From Paraglaciecola marina (GTDB lineage Bacteria; Pseudomonadota; Gammaproteobacteria; Enterobacterales; Alteromonadaceae), in NCBI RefSeq assembly GCF_004360155.1, contig NZ_ML178720.1, forward strand, positions 153,078 to 217,077: 64,000 nucleotides of DNA, written 5' to 3'. The stretch's first letter is position 1. Each line of letters starts with the position of its first letter. The position numbers and the translations under genes are program-made. The notes under the pieces were generated by a model. It was not told the DNA's origin, made no database searches, and saw nothing but the letters and a program-made list of their open reading frames with translations. Positions 54,364 to 62,233 of this stretch are shown one piece after another.

Positions 54364-55650
54364 CTAGAGCATAGCCAATACTCTTTGCCTAGACTCTTCT
54401 AGCTGTTTAGCAATCATAGTTATTGTTGCTGGTGAAACGCCAATTGAAGTAGCCAGCTGCGCGAAGTCACCCACGGCATCAAGGGTTTCTTCAACAATGG
54501 GGAGCGCATTTTGCCACTTTGCAAAGCCTGCGGATTGAGCAAGCTTTTGAAGGGCTTTCAAAGGAGGATTTTTACCAAACCCTGCAAATGAAGTTGCCTG
54601 CTCTCCAAATGGGTGCGGGCTAAAAGTAACATCGTAAAAAGGGGCGGGTTGCCACTTGCCAACATCATCTTGTAAAAAGGCCCAGTTTTTACTGTGGTCA
54701 TCTTGGTTTAAAAAAACCAAGTTAAACATAGCCCTTTTAAACTGTAATTGCCCAACAGCAGGTGATTTACATAGTACTCTTGAGGCTCTAATAAGATCAT
54801 CATAATCTAAGCTTGGCGAACGAAAATCAGCATCAAGTAATCCGCAAGCACTATGCATATGCAACCTTCCAGACGTTCCATCAGGTAACCTTGTTACATC
54901 AAATCGTTTTAGGGCCAGCCATTTATTAGCACCTGAATGCTCCGGCGCATTCAGTAATGTCCAATCTGGTGGGTTAAGCTTTAATCGCTCTGCTAATATT
55001 AGATACGCCGCTTCACATAACCCCTCTTCATGGCCCAGTGATAAGTTGCTAGAAGTGAACTTTATAATCCATGCATCATCTCCTTTTTGATAAGCCGTGC
55101 GACACTCATTAAAGGTATCACCCGCTACATATATCTGTGCTTTTGGCCTAGCCCCACCAGAACTACCTGCAGTAACCAGTGCTGACAACACATGTTCAGT
55201 CTGCCCATCAAATATTTGTTGGGCATTGATACCTAACTCATGTAAGCCAACGTGCTTATCATCAATAGTTGCAAACTCTGATGTAGGTGAGAACGACAAT
55301 GCCCCCAAAGCCCTATCACCCACAAAGGCAAGCCTATCCATGGCCGTTAAATTAGCGGGTAAGATCCCCTGTTGTCTAAAAATTCTGTCTTGAAGTAATA
55401 AACCCCATCCGTCAGGAAGCGCATCTGCAAACACACCATGAAGGCCAAGATGAGGGCTTTTTGGTGCGGCTTGAACACTGAGGTTTTCTTGCAAAGAAAA
55501 AGGAGAAAGATTGCCAAACCTAGCTAGGTAACTAGCGTCATATTGAAAAAATACTCCCTCGCTATTTTGAGCCAATACACCCACACCAACCTTGCTTCCA
55601 TCAGACAATTGGCGACTTACATCAAGTTTTTGTATCACCTTAAATGCCAT
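54364..55650 (-). CDS. hipA: HipA-family serine/threonine kinase toxin
   Basis: 428 residues, the normal HipA size. HipA phosphorylates glutamyl-tRNA synthetase in E. coli and induces dormancy; related HipA toxins have other tRNA synthetase targets. Seen here: the N-terminal subdomain (SPHLGLHGVFADALPDGWG), the ATP-loop SSGGARPKAQI, the catalytic FLNQDDHSKNWAF and the metal/activation-side PAPFYDVTFSP. The gene overlaps its antitoxin gene by 11 bp. Two palindromes upstream of the antitoxin gene fit autoregulation. Confidence 0.9.
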   Translation of the reverse strand: MAFKVIQKLDVSRQLSDGSKVGVGVLAQNSEGVFFQYDASYLARFGNLSPFSLQENLSVQAAPKSPHLGLHGVFADALPDGWGLLLQDRIFRQQGILPANLTAMDRLAFVGDRALGALSFSPTSEFATIDDKHVGLHELGINAQQIFDGQTEHVLSALVTAGSSGGARPKAQIYVAGDTFNECRTAYQKGDDAWIIKFTSSNLSLGHEEGLCEAAYLILAERLKLNPPDWTLLNAPEHSGANKWLALKRFDVTRLPDGTSGRLHMHSACGLLDADFRSPSLDYDDLIRASRVLCKSPAVGQLQFKRAMFNLVFLNQDDHSKNWAFLQDDVGKWQPAPFYDVTFSPHPFGEQATSFAGFGKNPPLKALQKLAQSAGFAKWQNALPIVEETLDAVGDFAQLATSIGVSPATITMIAKQLEESRQRVLAML

Positions 55651-55927
55651 GTTTTAGCACCTCTTCAATAGATTTAGGTGCCTGTGACGACTCCCTTACC
55701 TCCAAAGTAAGCTGATAAAGACGCGTTAAGTCGTCTAACGACTGCCAAAGCAATAACAACTGGCGAAAAGATATCTGCCCAGTTAACTCAAACTTCTTAA
55801 TGGTTGCGGCAGGAACAGTGCTACGCAGCGCAAGAGCATCGCGAGACAACTTAGCCTGCTCTCTCAACTTACGAAGGTGACTTGAATAGGCAAGCTGCAC
55901 ATCAGACTCAGTCAAAAGCTTATACAT
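55640..55927 (-). CDS. hipB: HipB-type XRE antitoxin
   Basis: 95 residues. A single helix-turn-helix of the XRE/Cro class: LRKLREQAKLSRDALALRSTVPAATIKKFELTGQISFRQLLLLWQSL (residues 19-65), then a short acidic tail. It should bind HipA and repress the operon. Start codon ATG is directly preceded by the operator region. Confidence 0.87.
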   Translation of the reverse strand: MYKLLTESDVQLAYSSHLRKLREQAKLSRDALALRSTVPAATIKKFELTGQISFRQLLLLWQSLDDLTRLYQLTLEVRESSQAPKSIEEVLKHGI

Positions 55928-55940
55928 AGAAAACCAAAAA

Positions 55941-55958
55941 TAGATACAATAATATCTA
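55941..55958. promoter_or_regulatory. Putative HipB operator 1
   Basis: TAGATA-N6-TATCTA, 13 bp upstream of the antitoxin start. The half-sites resemble those of E. coli HipB (TATCC-N8-GGATA) with order reversed. Confidence 0.6.
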
Positions 55959-55981
55959 ATTTAGCACAAATAACATAATAT

Positions 55982-55999
55982 TGGATACTATAATATCCA
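55982..55999. promoter_or_regulatory. Putative HipB operator 2
   Basis: TGGATA-N6-TATCCA. Its centre is 41 bp, about four helical turns, from that of operator 1, and its half-site GGATA is the same as in the E. coli HipB operator. Confidence 0.6.
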
Positions 56000-56138
56000 T
56001 AACTTAACTGTGCATGATTTAAAAAATAAACAAAGTTAGCGCACAATTAACCTAAGGGCATAATAAAAAGTGAGGTTGTAAAAAGCTTGAAAGGTAAAAA
56101 TTAGGTGGCAATGGAGTACGACCCCTTTTATTCTTTTT

Positions 56139-56630
56139 TTAGAATAAATTGACCATTTTATTAACATGACGATTAAACGGCTTTGACAGGAAAACCTTAG
56201 TTTCGCTAACCCCGTACCCAATATTTACAAAATACTGCCGATACCACTGACCACTATGATAAGTAAAACGACCATTTATATGAAAGCTAGCTGTTTCACC
56301 TTTAGATAGGTTTATAAGATTACGGCGAAAACCTCCCCTATTTGGCGCACCATGCTCGTGGTAACTATAGCTAAAGAATACATGTAACCTATTATCGGAC
56401 TCTGTAAACTCAAACGACCAGTATTTCTTTTGATTTGGAATAACCAAAGTTTCACTTTCAAGGTTAAAACCATTATCTTCGGTTGCCTTGACTTCATGAA
56501 CAAAGATAGCTGCATCATTTTCAATATGAGGTAACTCTAGCACCCTTGGAACAGAGTTCCTTAGCTTTGAGTTTGGCATCCCTCTTGAAGCTTTGGTCCA
56601 ATGTGTTTGTATGTTTTGTACGATAATCAT
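56139..56630 (-). CDS. Hypothetical protein
   Basis: 163 residues, soluble, predicted beta-rich, with aromatic-rich strands (RLHVFFSYSYHEHG, HSGQWYRQYFVNIGYGV). Not recognised, and no ribosome site is visible before the ATG, so the start is uncertain. It lies on the same strand as the neighbouring cassette-like genes but no attC-like site was identified at its end. Confidence 0.45.
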   Translation of the reverse strand: MIIVQNIQTHWTKASRGMPNSKLRNSVPRVLELPHIENDAAIFVHEVKATEDNGFNLESETLVIPNQKKYWSFEFTESDNRLHVFFSYSYHEHGAPNRGGFRRNLINLSKGETASFHINGRFTYHSGQWYRQYFVNIGYGVSETKVFLSKPFNRHVNKMVNLF

Positions 56631-56706
56631 AACTTAATGTGTAATGTTACTTTGTGAACACCCATGTTAATTAGTCTCCATAAAACCCTGCAATCGCATT
56701 TTAAAA

Positions 56707-56780
56707 TCAAAGATTGAACCTTAAGATGGATGTCGAGTTAAAATGTTTTTGCGCATCCGAATATTTCTTTCTTGGATTAC
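56707..56780 (-). pseudogene. 3' scrap of a second DUF2071 gene
   Basis: Read on the minus strand the sequence gives KKYSDAQKHFNSTSILRF followed by two residues and a stop, close to KKYNKLLRDYFNWTSILRYG at the end of the DUF2071 protein at 47.9 kb. Upstream (higher coordinates) the homology stops and in-frame stops appear, so only about 25 codons remain. Confidence 0.6.
56718..56744. repeat. 27-bp repeat, copy 2
   Basis: Matches 47873-47899 at 26 of 27 positions; it is the best-preserved part of the DUF2071 scrap. Confidence 0.75.
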
Positions 56781-56892
56781 TCATCCTTGAAGCATTTCCA
56801 TAATATATGAGACTACCTTGAAGTTATAACGACCCTAGCAAGGAATTTTATAAGCGTTTTTCAACGAGTAAAGCTCCCGGTAACTTAGCTTG

Positions 56893-57345
56893 TTATGTAT
56901 TAATTTTCACCAACTCACTGAACCTACAAAATGACTTTGTAAATCTTTCACTTTCGACCACTTTATTGAAGTAGTAATCTAAGTAAATGATCAACGCTAA
57001 CCTTTTGTCTTCGATAAATATATCACTCATAGGATGAGGTTGTTGAGAATTAAATATAGGATTTTCATATTCTGGGAATTGGTCGATAGTTAGATCAAAA
57101 ATATGACCATCGACTTCTAACCAAAGATGGTAAACATGATCATAAGCTGACTCAGTGAGCCCACGAATTATTTCAAATTTATTATCAGGGAAGCGCAAAA
57201 ATAAATAGTAGCCAAGAAACAATGAAGCTCCTTCACAGCAGTTTTCTGGAAAGCTGAAAAAATGAGGGATATCCAATTCGTCTCTATTATCTAAAAAGAC
57301 ATTTCTAACAATTTTTGCTATTTCGACTATCTCAATAATTTTCAC
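56893..57345 (-). CDS. Cassette gene: possible cysteine peptidase/transglutaminase-like protein
   Basis: 150 residues, GTG start, weak ribosome site. An early cysteine pair (FPENCCEGAS, Cys36/37) at the start of a hydrophobic helix, a histidine in HVYHLWLEVDGH (His73) and an aspartate in IFDLTIDQF (Asp84) are ordered as in papain/transglutaminase-fold enzymes. Similar small Cys-His-Asp proteins occur on mobile DNA. Enzyme activity is inference. It sits directly after an attC-like site in the cassette orientation. Confidence 0.55.
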   Translation of the reverse strand: MKIIEIVEIAKIVRNVFLDNRDELDIPHFFSFPENCCEGASLFLGYYLFLRFPDNKFEIIRGLTESAYDHVYHLWLEVDGHIFDLTIDQFPEYENPIFNSQQPHPMSDIFIEDKRLALIIYLDYYFNKVVESERFTKSFCRFSELVKINT

Positions 57346-57371
57346 CAGACTTTTGGGTTAATACATAAAAC

Positions 57372-57465
57372 GCCTAAATAAGGGACTAAAAACTAGTTTG
57401 CTAAAATGTGTAGCGAGGCGAAACATAGCCAACTGTTTCTGTTCCGTTTAAAGTTCTTTTTAGGC
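57372..57465 (-). other. attC-like recombination site B (diverged)
   Basis: Outer arms GCCTAAA and TTTAGGC are exact complements. Inner arms beginning GGGACTAAAAACTAG and ending AACTGTTTCTGTTCC pair imperfectly. The central loop AAAATGTGTAGCGAGGCGA almost equals that of site A. Compared with site A, the GTT of the core has become TTT, so this site may be weak or inactive. Confidence 0.6.
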
Positions 57466-57483
57466 CCCCCGAACTCGGAGTGC

Positions 57484-57900
57484 TTACCCTAGATCTTTAA
57501 TAGCAAAATCAGGAAATTCAAAGCATTGAGCTGATTCCATTGGTTTTGCTATTTTATTCAATAACCCTAAATTAAACCTAACTTCATCATCTGTAATCCG
57601 AAGCTTTGCATCAGGAGAAAGAAAAATCACAGGAATCTCAGACAGAAATTCAAACAATAAGGCTGTTCTATGGCGTCCATTGATGAACTGAAGTTTACCA
57701 TTGTAAAAAAATAAAATTGGAGGCAAAAACTTATTCTCTACCTCAAACCAGTTTTTATGGTACGCCTGCTCAATACTTAAAGATTTTCGGCAATTAAAAT
57801 CTTCTTTATCAACATACTCATTAAAGTAATCACGATTGAGAACATAATATCTATCTCCACTATCAAGGCAACTACGATTCTTTGAAATAGAGACTCTCAA
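57484..57900 (-). CDS. Cassette gene: protein with GRHR motif
   Basis: 138 residues. TTG start with AGAGGA about 8 nt upstream and only 14 bp from the end of attC site A, the compact arrangement of gene cassettes. The motif LQFINGRHRTALLFEFL resembles the GxHR core of ParB/sulfiredoxin-fold proteins, but the rest is not recognised and the enzyme class is uncertain. No membrane span. Confidence 0.55.
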   Translation of the reverse strand: MRVSISKNRSCLDSGDRYYVLNRDYFNEYVDKEDFNCRKSLSIEQAYHKNWFEVENKFLPPILFFYNGKLQFINGRHRTALLFEFLSEIPVIFLSPDAKLRITDDEVRFNLGLLNKIAKPMESAQCFEFPDFAIKDLG

Positions 57901-57914
57901 TGATTTTTCCTCTT

Positions 57915-58029
57915 GCCTAACACCCCGCTTAGGGGCAATAACACGTGGGCTAAAATTTGGAGCGAAGCGACTGAGCCCACGTGTTATTGTCCCAGGGAGC
58001 TTGCGACCGACTACAGCGGTTTGTTAAGT
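57915..58029 (-). other. attC-type integron recombination site A
   Basis: On the minus strand it begins ACTTAAC (fits RYYYAAC) and ends GTTAGGC (fits GTTRRRY), 115 bp. A 20-bp inner stem, 932-951 against 974-993 of the 57 kb range, has one wobble; the loop is AAAATTTGGAGCGAAGCGAC plus two bases. Outer segments AACAAACCGCT and AGCGGGGTGTT also pair as L boxes do. The stop codon TAA of the preceding gene overlaps the first core site, as in classic cassettes. Confidence 0.85.
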
Positions 58030-58530
58030 CTGAAAACTGACGTATAACAAACGATTAGTTGGTTTATGGTACATTATTACAACGGCGCCCTCTAAATGGT
58101 TTCTCCCTGCATGGATTGACCATATTTTTGACGCAATGTTTTCTGATTCTGCGTTCGTTTCCCCATCAAAGCAATTGGCAATGTCAGCCATTCTCGAGAT
58201 CTCCTTTCTGGCCTCGCTAAATAAAGGGTTGCTTTCTTTACCAAATATCCATTCATTTTCTTTTGGTGATTGGAACTCAAACTTTTCCAGTTGGATACAG
58301 TAAAAATCTAGATGATCTCCATTGAAAACTGGTGGTGATTGTTGGCTGTAAATAACCTCAAAGTTTTGTTCGGTTGTGATGTTGCCGTGGTTGAGTGTAA
58401 ATACTGGATTAGGACTATATGACATCCCTATTGGCGTATAAGAGAAAATAAAAAGGACCAAGATTCCAAATACAAGAACGAATGAAATTCCAGACAGTAT
58501 CAAATAAGTGGTTTTTAAGAATTTGATCAT
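58024..58530 (-). CDS. Cassette gene: membrane-anchored hypothetical protein
   Basis: 168 residues from the internal ATG (MIKFLKTTYLIL). A longer frame starts 54 bp upstream but runs across a GTTAGGC core site, so the internal start is preferred. One membrane span (residues 5-30), then a soluble, probably extracytoplasmic part with two cysteines (DFYCIQ, ANCFDGE). Not recognised. Its stop codon lies inside attC site A. Confidence 0.55.
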   Translation of the reverse strand: MIKFLKTTYLILSGISFVLVFGILVLFIFSYTPIGMSYSPNPVFTLNHGNITTEQNFEVIYSQQSPPVFNGDHLDFYCIQLEKFEFQSPKENEWIFGKESNPLFSEARKEISRMADIANCFDGETNAESENIASKIWSIHAGRNHLEGAVVIMYHKPTNRLLYVSFQT

Positions 58531-58551
58531 CGAAGAGCTATACGTTCCTTC

Positions 58552-58558
58552 GCCTAAC
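58552..58558 (-). other. Lone attC R' core site
   Basis: GTTAGGC on the minus strand, identical to the closing core of site A and placed just before a cassette gene. The rest of this site is not recognisable; a 34-bp palindrome (15 of 17 pairs, 58572-58605, centre GTTTAAAC) lies immediately upstream. Confidence 0.45.
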
Positions 58559-58659
58559 AATATTAATATCCGGAAAAATTCCATGTTTAAACACGGAATC
58601 TTTCCACCTTCCTACATACTCTAGTTCTACCACAGCCTCTAACATATTGTACAGGTTAA

Positions 58660-59153
58660 CTTTCTTGCCTTTGATTTACCCGCGACTCCAAGTTCACCGA
58701 GCAACGCAGTCAAATAGAAGGTAAATGACAGGGATGTCATTTAAGCAATGCCTTGTCGGGAACAAATCATTGCCACAACGGAGTTGCGGCTTTTATTTGG
58801 CAAGTCGCGTAGGTATTAGAACTTGGCCGGAGCGCGGCCCTTTTTGCTTACTTTTTACGGCTGTTGGTAAAAAGTAAGTTGAGCCTCAGGGATGAGGTTT
58901 GAAACCCGCAATGGATTGCGGTGAACGAAGTGAATAATCTAATGTGGCGCAGCCATGCCTTGTGCGCCTTGCGCATGCTCAATATTCTAAGCGGATAAAC
59001 GAGCTACAGATCCTAAGCATGATAAGTGATGTGCAATAGCATTGAGTCTATAACAACGCTTTCGAACTTTGAGACCCATTGAGCTTATATGTTACTAAGT
59101 GATTTGGACGAAAAGTGAGAGTAAGGCAGTTATAGGCTCAAGGATGAAGCTCA
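58660..59153. repeat. Hairpin-rich non-coding region
   Basis: About 490 bp without a coding frame but with successive small palindromes: TAAATGACA-ggga-TGTCATTTA (58722-58743), CTTACTTTTTAC-N8-GTAAAAAGTAAG (58847-58878), CCTCA-ggga-TGAGG (58884-58897) and CCGCAAT-gg-ATTGCGG (58906-58921). Two share a GGGA loop. This looks like an intergenic repeat field of REP/BIME type at the border of the cassette cluster. Confidence 0.55.
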
Positions 59154-60335
59154 TCATACTACTTGCCCAGCCACCCAACCACTTGACCAAGCCCACTGAA
59201 AATTAAACCCGCCTAGCCAACCGGTTACGTCCATAACTTCGCCTACAAAATATAGGCCTTTGACTTTTTTGGCTTCCATGGTTTTTGAAGAAAGTTCGTC
59301 TGTGTCTACTCCGCCTAAGGTCACCTCTGCGGTGCGGTAGCCTTCGGTGCCATTGGGTTTAAGTTGCCATTGGTGAAAGGCAAGGGCTGCTTGTTCTAGC
59401 TGTTTACCTTGGTATTGTTTTAGCGGCTTGTTCTCAACCCCTAGGTAGGGCAATGCAGCTTGTACATAACGTTTAGGGTAATGGCTAGAGAGGGCTGTAC
59501 TTAGCTGTACATCAGGCTGCTTTTGTTGGGCTTTTTGTAGTTCTGCCAATAAGTCCCCATTGGGGAATAAATCAAATTCAACAGTTTCTCCTGGCTCCCA
59601 AAACGACGATATTTGCAGTACGGCTGGGCCACTTAAGCCCCTGTGTGTAAACAGGATGTTTTCGTTAAATGCGGTGTTGTTGCAACTGGCACTGGCGTCT
59701 AAAGAAATACCGCTTAGCTCGGCCAGTACTTTTTTGTCTTGTTCGTGCAGGGTAAAAGGCACTAAGCCGGCCCGTGTAGGTAACACCTTTAAACCAAATT
59801 GTTCTGCTAGTTTGTAACCGTAGGGGCTAGCGCCAAGTTTGGGCATAGACAAGCCGCCCGAGGCCACCACTAATGATTCTGTTTGAAATTGCCCTTTGGC
59901 GGTATTCAGCTCAAACCCAACATCGGATTTTTCAACCGCTAGAATTTCGCATTGATTGGTAATGGTTACCCCTGCTTTTTCGCACTCGGCTAGCAGCATA
60001 TTTAAGATGTCTTTGGCGCTGTCATCACAAAAAAGTTGCCCTAGGGTTTTCTCGTGATAGGCAATGCCATGCTCGCTAACCAGCCCAATAAAATCCCACT
60101 GGGTATAACGGCTTAACGCTGATTTACAAAAATGAGGGTTGTTAGATAAAAAGTTTTCATGGCTGGCGTACATGTTAGTGAAGTTACAGCGGCCGCCACC
60201 GGACATAAGTATTTTGCCACCTAGACGTTTGGCATGGTCAAGCACAGTGACATTGCGCCCACGTTTAGCGGCCTCGATGGCACAAAACAATCCAGCCGCC
60301 CCGGCCCCTATTACGATTACATCTACGTTCTTCAA
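59154..60335 (-). CDS. HI0933-family FAD/NAD(P)-dependent flavoprotein (YhiN-like)
   Basis: 393 residues. The FAD-binding Rossmann motif VIVIGAGAAGLFCAIEAAKRG is at residues 5-25, KILMSGGGRCNFTN follows, and the C-terminus carries GVDTDELSSKTMEAKKVKGLYFVGEVMDVTGWLGGFNFQWAWSSG, the typical end of this family. The oxidoreductase substrate is not established for the family. Alone on its strand; 86 bp separate it from the response regulator gene upstream in the same direction. Confidence 0.92.
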   Translation of the reverse strand: MKNVDVIVIGAGAAGLFCAIEAAKRGRNVTVLDHAKRLGGKILMSGGGRCNFTNMYASHENFLSNNPHFCKSALSRYTQWDFIGLVSEHGIAYHEKTLGQLFCDDSAKDILNMLLAECEKAGVTITNQCEILAVEKSDVGFELNTAKGQFQTESLVVASGGLSMPKLGASPYGYKLAEQFGLKVLPTRAGLVPFTLHEQDKKVLAELSGISLDASASCNNTAFNENILFTHRGLSGPAVLQISSFWEPGETVEFDLFPNGDLLAELQKAQQKQPDVQLSTALSSHYPKRYVQAALPYLGVENKPLKQYQGKQLEQAALAFHQWQLKPNGTEGYRTAEVTLGGVDTDELSSKTMEAKKVKGLYFVGEVMDVTGWLGGFNFQWAWSSGWVAGQVV

Positions 60336-60421
60336 ATTTTTGTCTACTTATGAAAGCCATGAGGATCGGCGCAGATTATAAAGTATCTATCAGGGTTGCA
60401 GGTAGTTAAATTAGTCTAGCC

Positions 60422-61039
60422 TTACAGCCAGCCATTTTGATGGGCAATTCTGGCAGCTTCAACGCGGTTTTTAGCATTTAATTTACTAGATGCCGATGAC
60501 AAGTAATTACGCACTGTACCTGTAGATAAAAATAGTTTTTCGGCAATCTTTTCGGTACTGAGTCCGTCTTTTGCCAAACGCAGTGCGTGGCGTTCTTTGT
60601 CTGATAAGGGGTCTTTTTCCATCCAAGATTCAACCATTAATTCTGGCGCAATAGCCGTGCCTCCTTGATGCACTTTTTGAATAGCGTCGATTAAATCTTG
60701 AGAGGGTGAGTCTTTTAACAGATACCCTTTTACCCCTGCATCCATTGCACGACGTAAGTACCCACTTCTGGCAAAGGTAGTAAGAATAATGGTTTTACAA
60801 TCTGCTTGAGTATCGTGGAGTTGTTGAGCTAATTCTAAGCCTGTCATATCGGGCATTTCGATATCGGTGAGCACAATATCTACCTTTTCAGACTCTGGCG
60901 CTTGCACATAATCAAAGGCTTGCTTACCGTTAGCACAGCTTTGTACCACATGCAGGTTGTCTTCTAAGTCTAAAATAGTGGCTAGCGCATTAAGCAGCAT
61001 GGTTTGGTCTTCAGCCAATAAAATATTAATGGTTTTCAT
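60422..61039 (-). CDS. NarL/LuxR-type response regulator (DesR-like)
   Basis: 205 residues. Receiver domain with the acidic pair in LLAEDQ, the phosphorylated Asp at about 58 in VLTDIEMPD, the Thr in IILTTF and the Lys in YLLKDSPS. A LuxR-type helix-turn-helix closes it (LSDKERHALRLAKDGLSTEKIAEKLFLSTGTVRNYLSSASSKL). Overlaps the kinase gene by four bases. Likely regulates the ABC exporter genes just upstream. Confidence 0.93.
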   Translation of the reverse strand: MKTINILLAEDQTMLLNALATILDLEDNLHVVQSCANGKQAFDYVQAPESEKVDIVLTDIEMPDMTGLELAQQLHDTQADCKTIILTTFARSGYLRRAMDAGVKGYLLKDSPSQDLIDAIQKVHQGGTAIAPELMVESWMEKDPLSDKERHALRLAKDGLSTEKIAEKLFLSTGTVRNYLSSASSKLNAKNRVEAARIAHQNGWL

Positions 61040-62178
61040 CTTAATTCATCCTTATCTACCACAGGTAAACTAACCAGGGTTAGTGTGCCCGCTACCCCGG
61101 CCCCACTTTGAATAGTGACAGAGCCATTTAAATGTTGAATGCGTTCGGCAATGCCTTTTAGGCCATTGCCATGGATTTGAGTACTGTCGATACCCACACC
61201 ATTATCTTGCATACTCAGTATTATTTTACCGCCTTGCTTGCGAAGTTTGGCCGTTACAGAGTCGGCCTTAGCGTGTTTAATAATATTGGTGACGAGTTCT
61301 CGCAGTACAATTGCCAGCTCTTTGTTTGCCGCTACCTCTAACTCAATTTGTTGTTCGTCTATATTTTCAAATTCATAGTCAAAATTAATATTTAAACTGG
61401 CAAACACATTTTTAGCATTAGCAAGCTCACTGAGTAAATCACTGGTGCGATAACCCGATACCACTTCACGTACTTGGCTTAATGCATTGCGAGAGATATC
61501 TTCAAGTTGCTTTATTTCACCGCGGGCTTTTTCAATGTCTTTATCTAACAACCGCCCTGCCAAATCGGCTTTTAGGGTTATCACTGAAAACGTATGGCCA
61601 ATTAAATCATGTAGGTCGCGGGCAATGCGCTCACGCTCGGCAACTTGGGCTAAACGCTGGGTTTCTTTACGGGATAAAATCAGCGCTTGTTTGTTTTCGT
61701 GTAAGGCATATTGATAAATATTAACTAGGCCAACAATTAAGGAAAACACCAAAGCTGGCACATAAAAGTAAAACTGAAACTTAAAAATCCAGCTTATCAA
61801 CACAATCCACACTAAGATGGCAACCAGTACACTAAGTGCATATTTTAATGGCTTTAACCGGCTACAAAATGCTGAGCCGTAAATAAACAAACTGGTAGCA
61901 CTGGCTGAAATAAATGCCGAGAGCGTCGCTATCAATATAATGGCCACAATGTGATAAATAACGCTTTGCCCTTTGACCCAAAACGCATGAAAATAAAGAC
62001 CTAAAAACGCTACTGTGGCGGCCATTATCCACACTAGATCCATTTTATTTTCATTCAACACTGCAACAGGGATAAAAAATAGCGGTAAGTAAACCAGCCA
62101 TATATAAGGTGCATATCGCTCGTCTAATCCCTTAGGCAATAACCTAGCATCTATTTTTTGCAGCAGTTGTTTCATCAC
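61036..62178 (-). CDS. Sensor histidine kinase (DesK-like, HisKA_3)
   Basis: 380 residues. About five to six membrane spans (25-155), a short linker, the HisKA_3 phosphoacceptor box ERIARDLHDLIGHTFSV (His at about 190) and a HATPase with QDNGVGID and GNGLKGIAERI. With no extracellular domain it likely senses the membrane state, like DesK in Bacillus. Coupled to the response regulator gene by an ATGA overlap. Confidence 0.93.
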   Translation of the reverse strand: MMKQLLQKIDARLLPKGLDERYAPYIWLVYLPLFFIPVAVLNENKMDLVWIMAATVAFLGLYFHAFWVKGQSVIYHIVAIILIATLSAFISASATSLFIYGSAFCSRLKPLKYALSVLVAILVWIVLISWIFKFQFYFYVPALVFSLIVGLVNIYQYALHENKQALILSRKETQRLAQVAERERIARDLHDLIGHTFSVITLKADLAGRLLDKDIEKARGEIKQLEDISRNALSQVREVVSGYRTSDLLSELANAKNVFASLNINFDYEFENIDEQQIELEVAANKELAIVLRELVTNIIKHAKADSVTAKLRKQGGKIILSMQDNGVGIDSTQIHGNGLKGIAERIQHLNGSVTIQSGAGVAGTLTLVSLPVVDKDELR

Positions 62179-62233
62179 ATTTACTCTACTATTTATAAAA
62201 TTGCCGTTTTCGTCACTTATCTAAGGTCTTCAA

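Noticed and set aside
56815-56892. Possible third attC site after the cysteine-peptidase-like cassette gene
   Set aside because: The stop codon overlaps ATAAC and a GTTATAA lies 75 bp on, with a partly paired middle, but core boxes and stem are too poor to claim.
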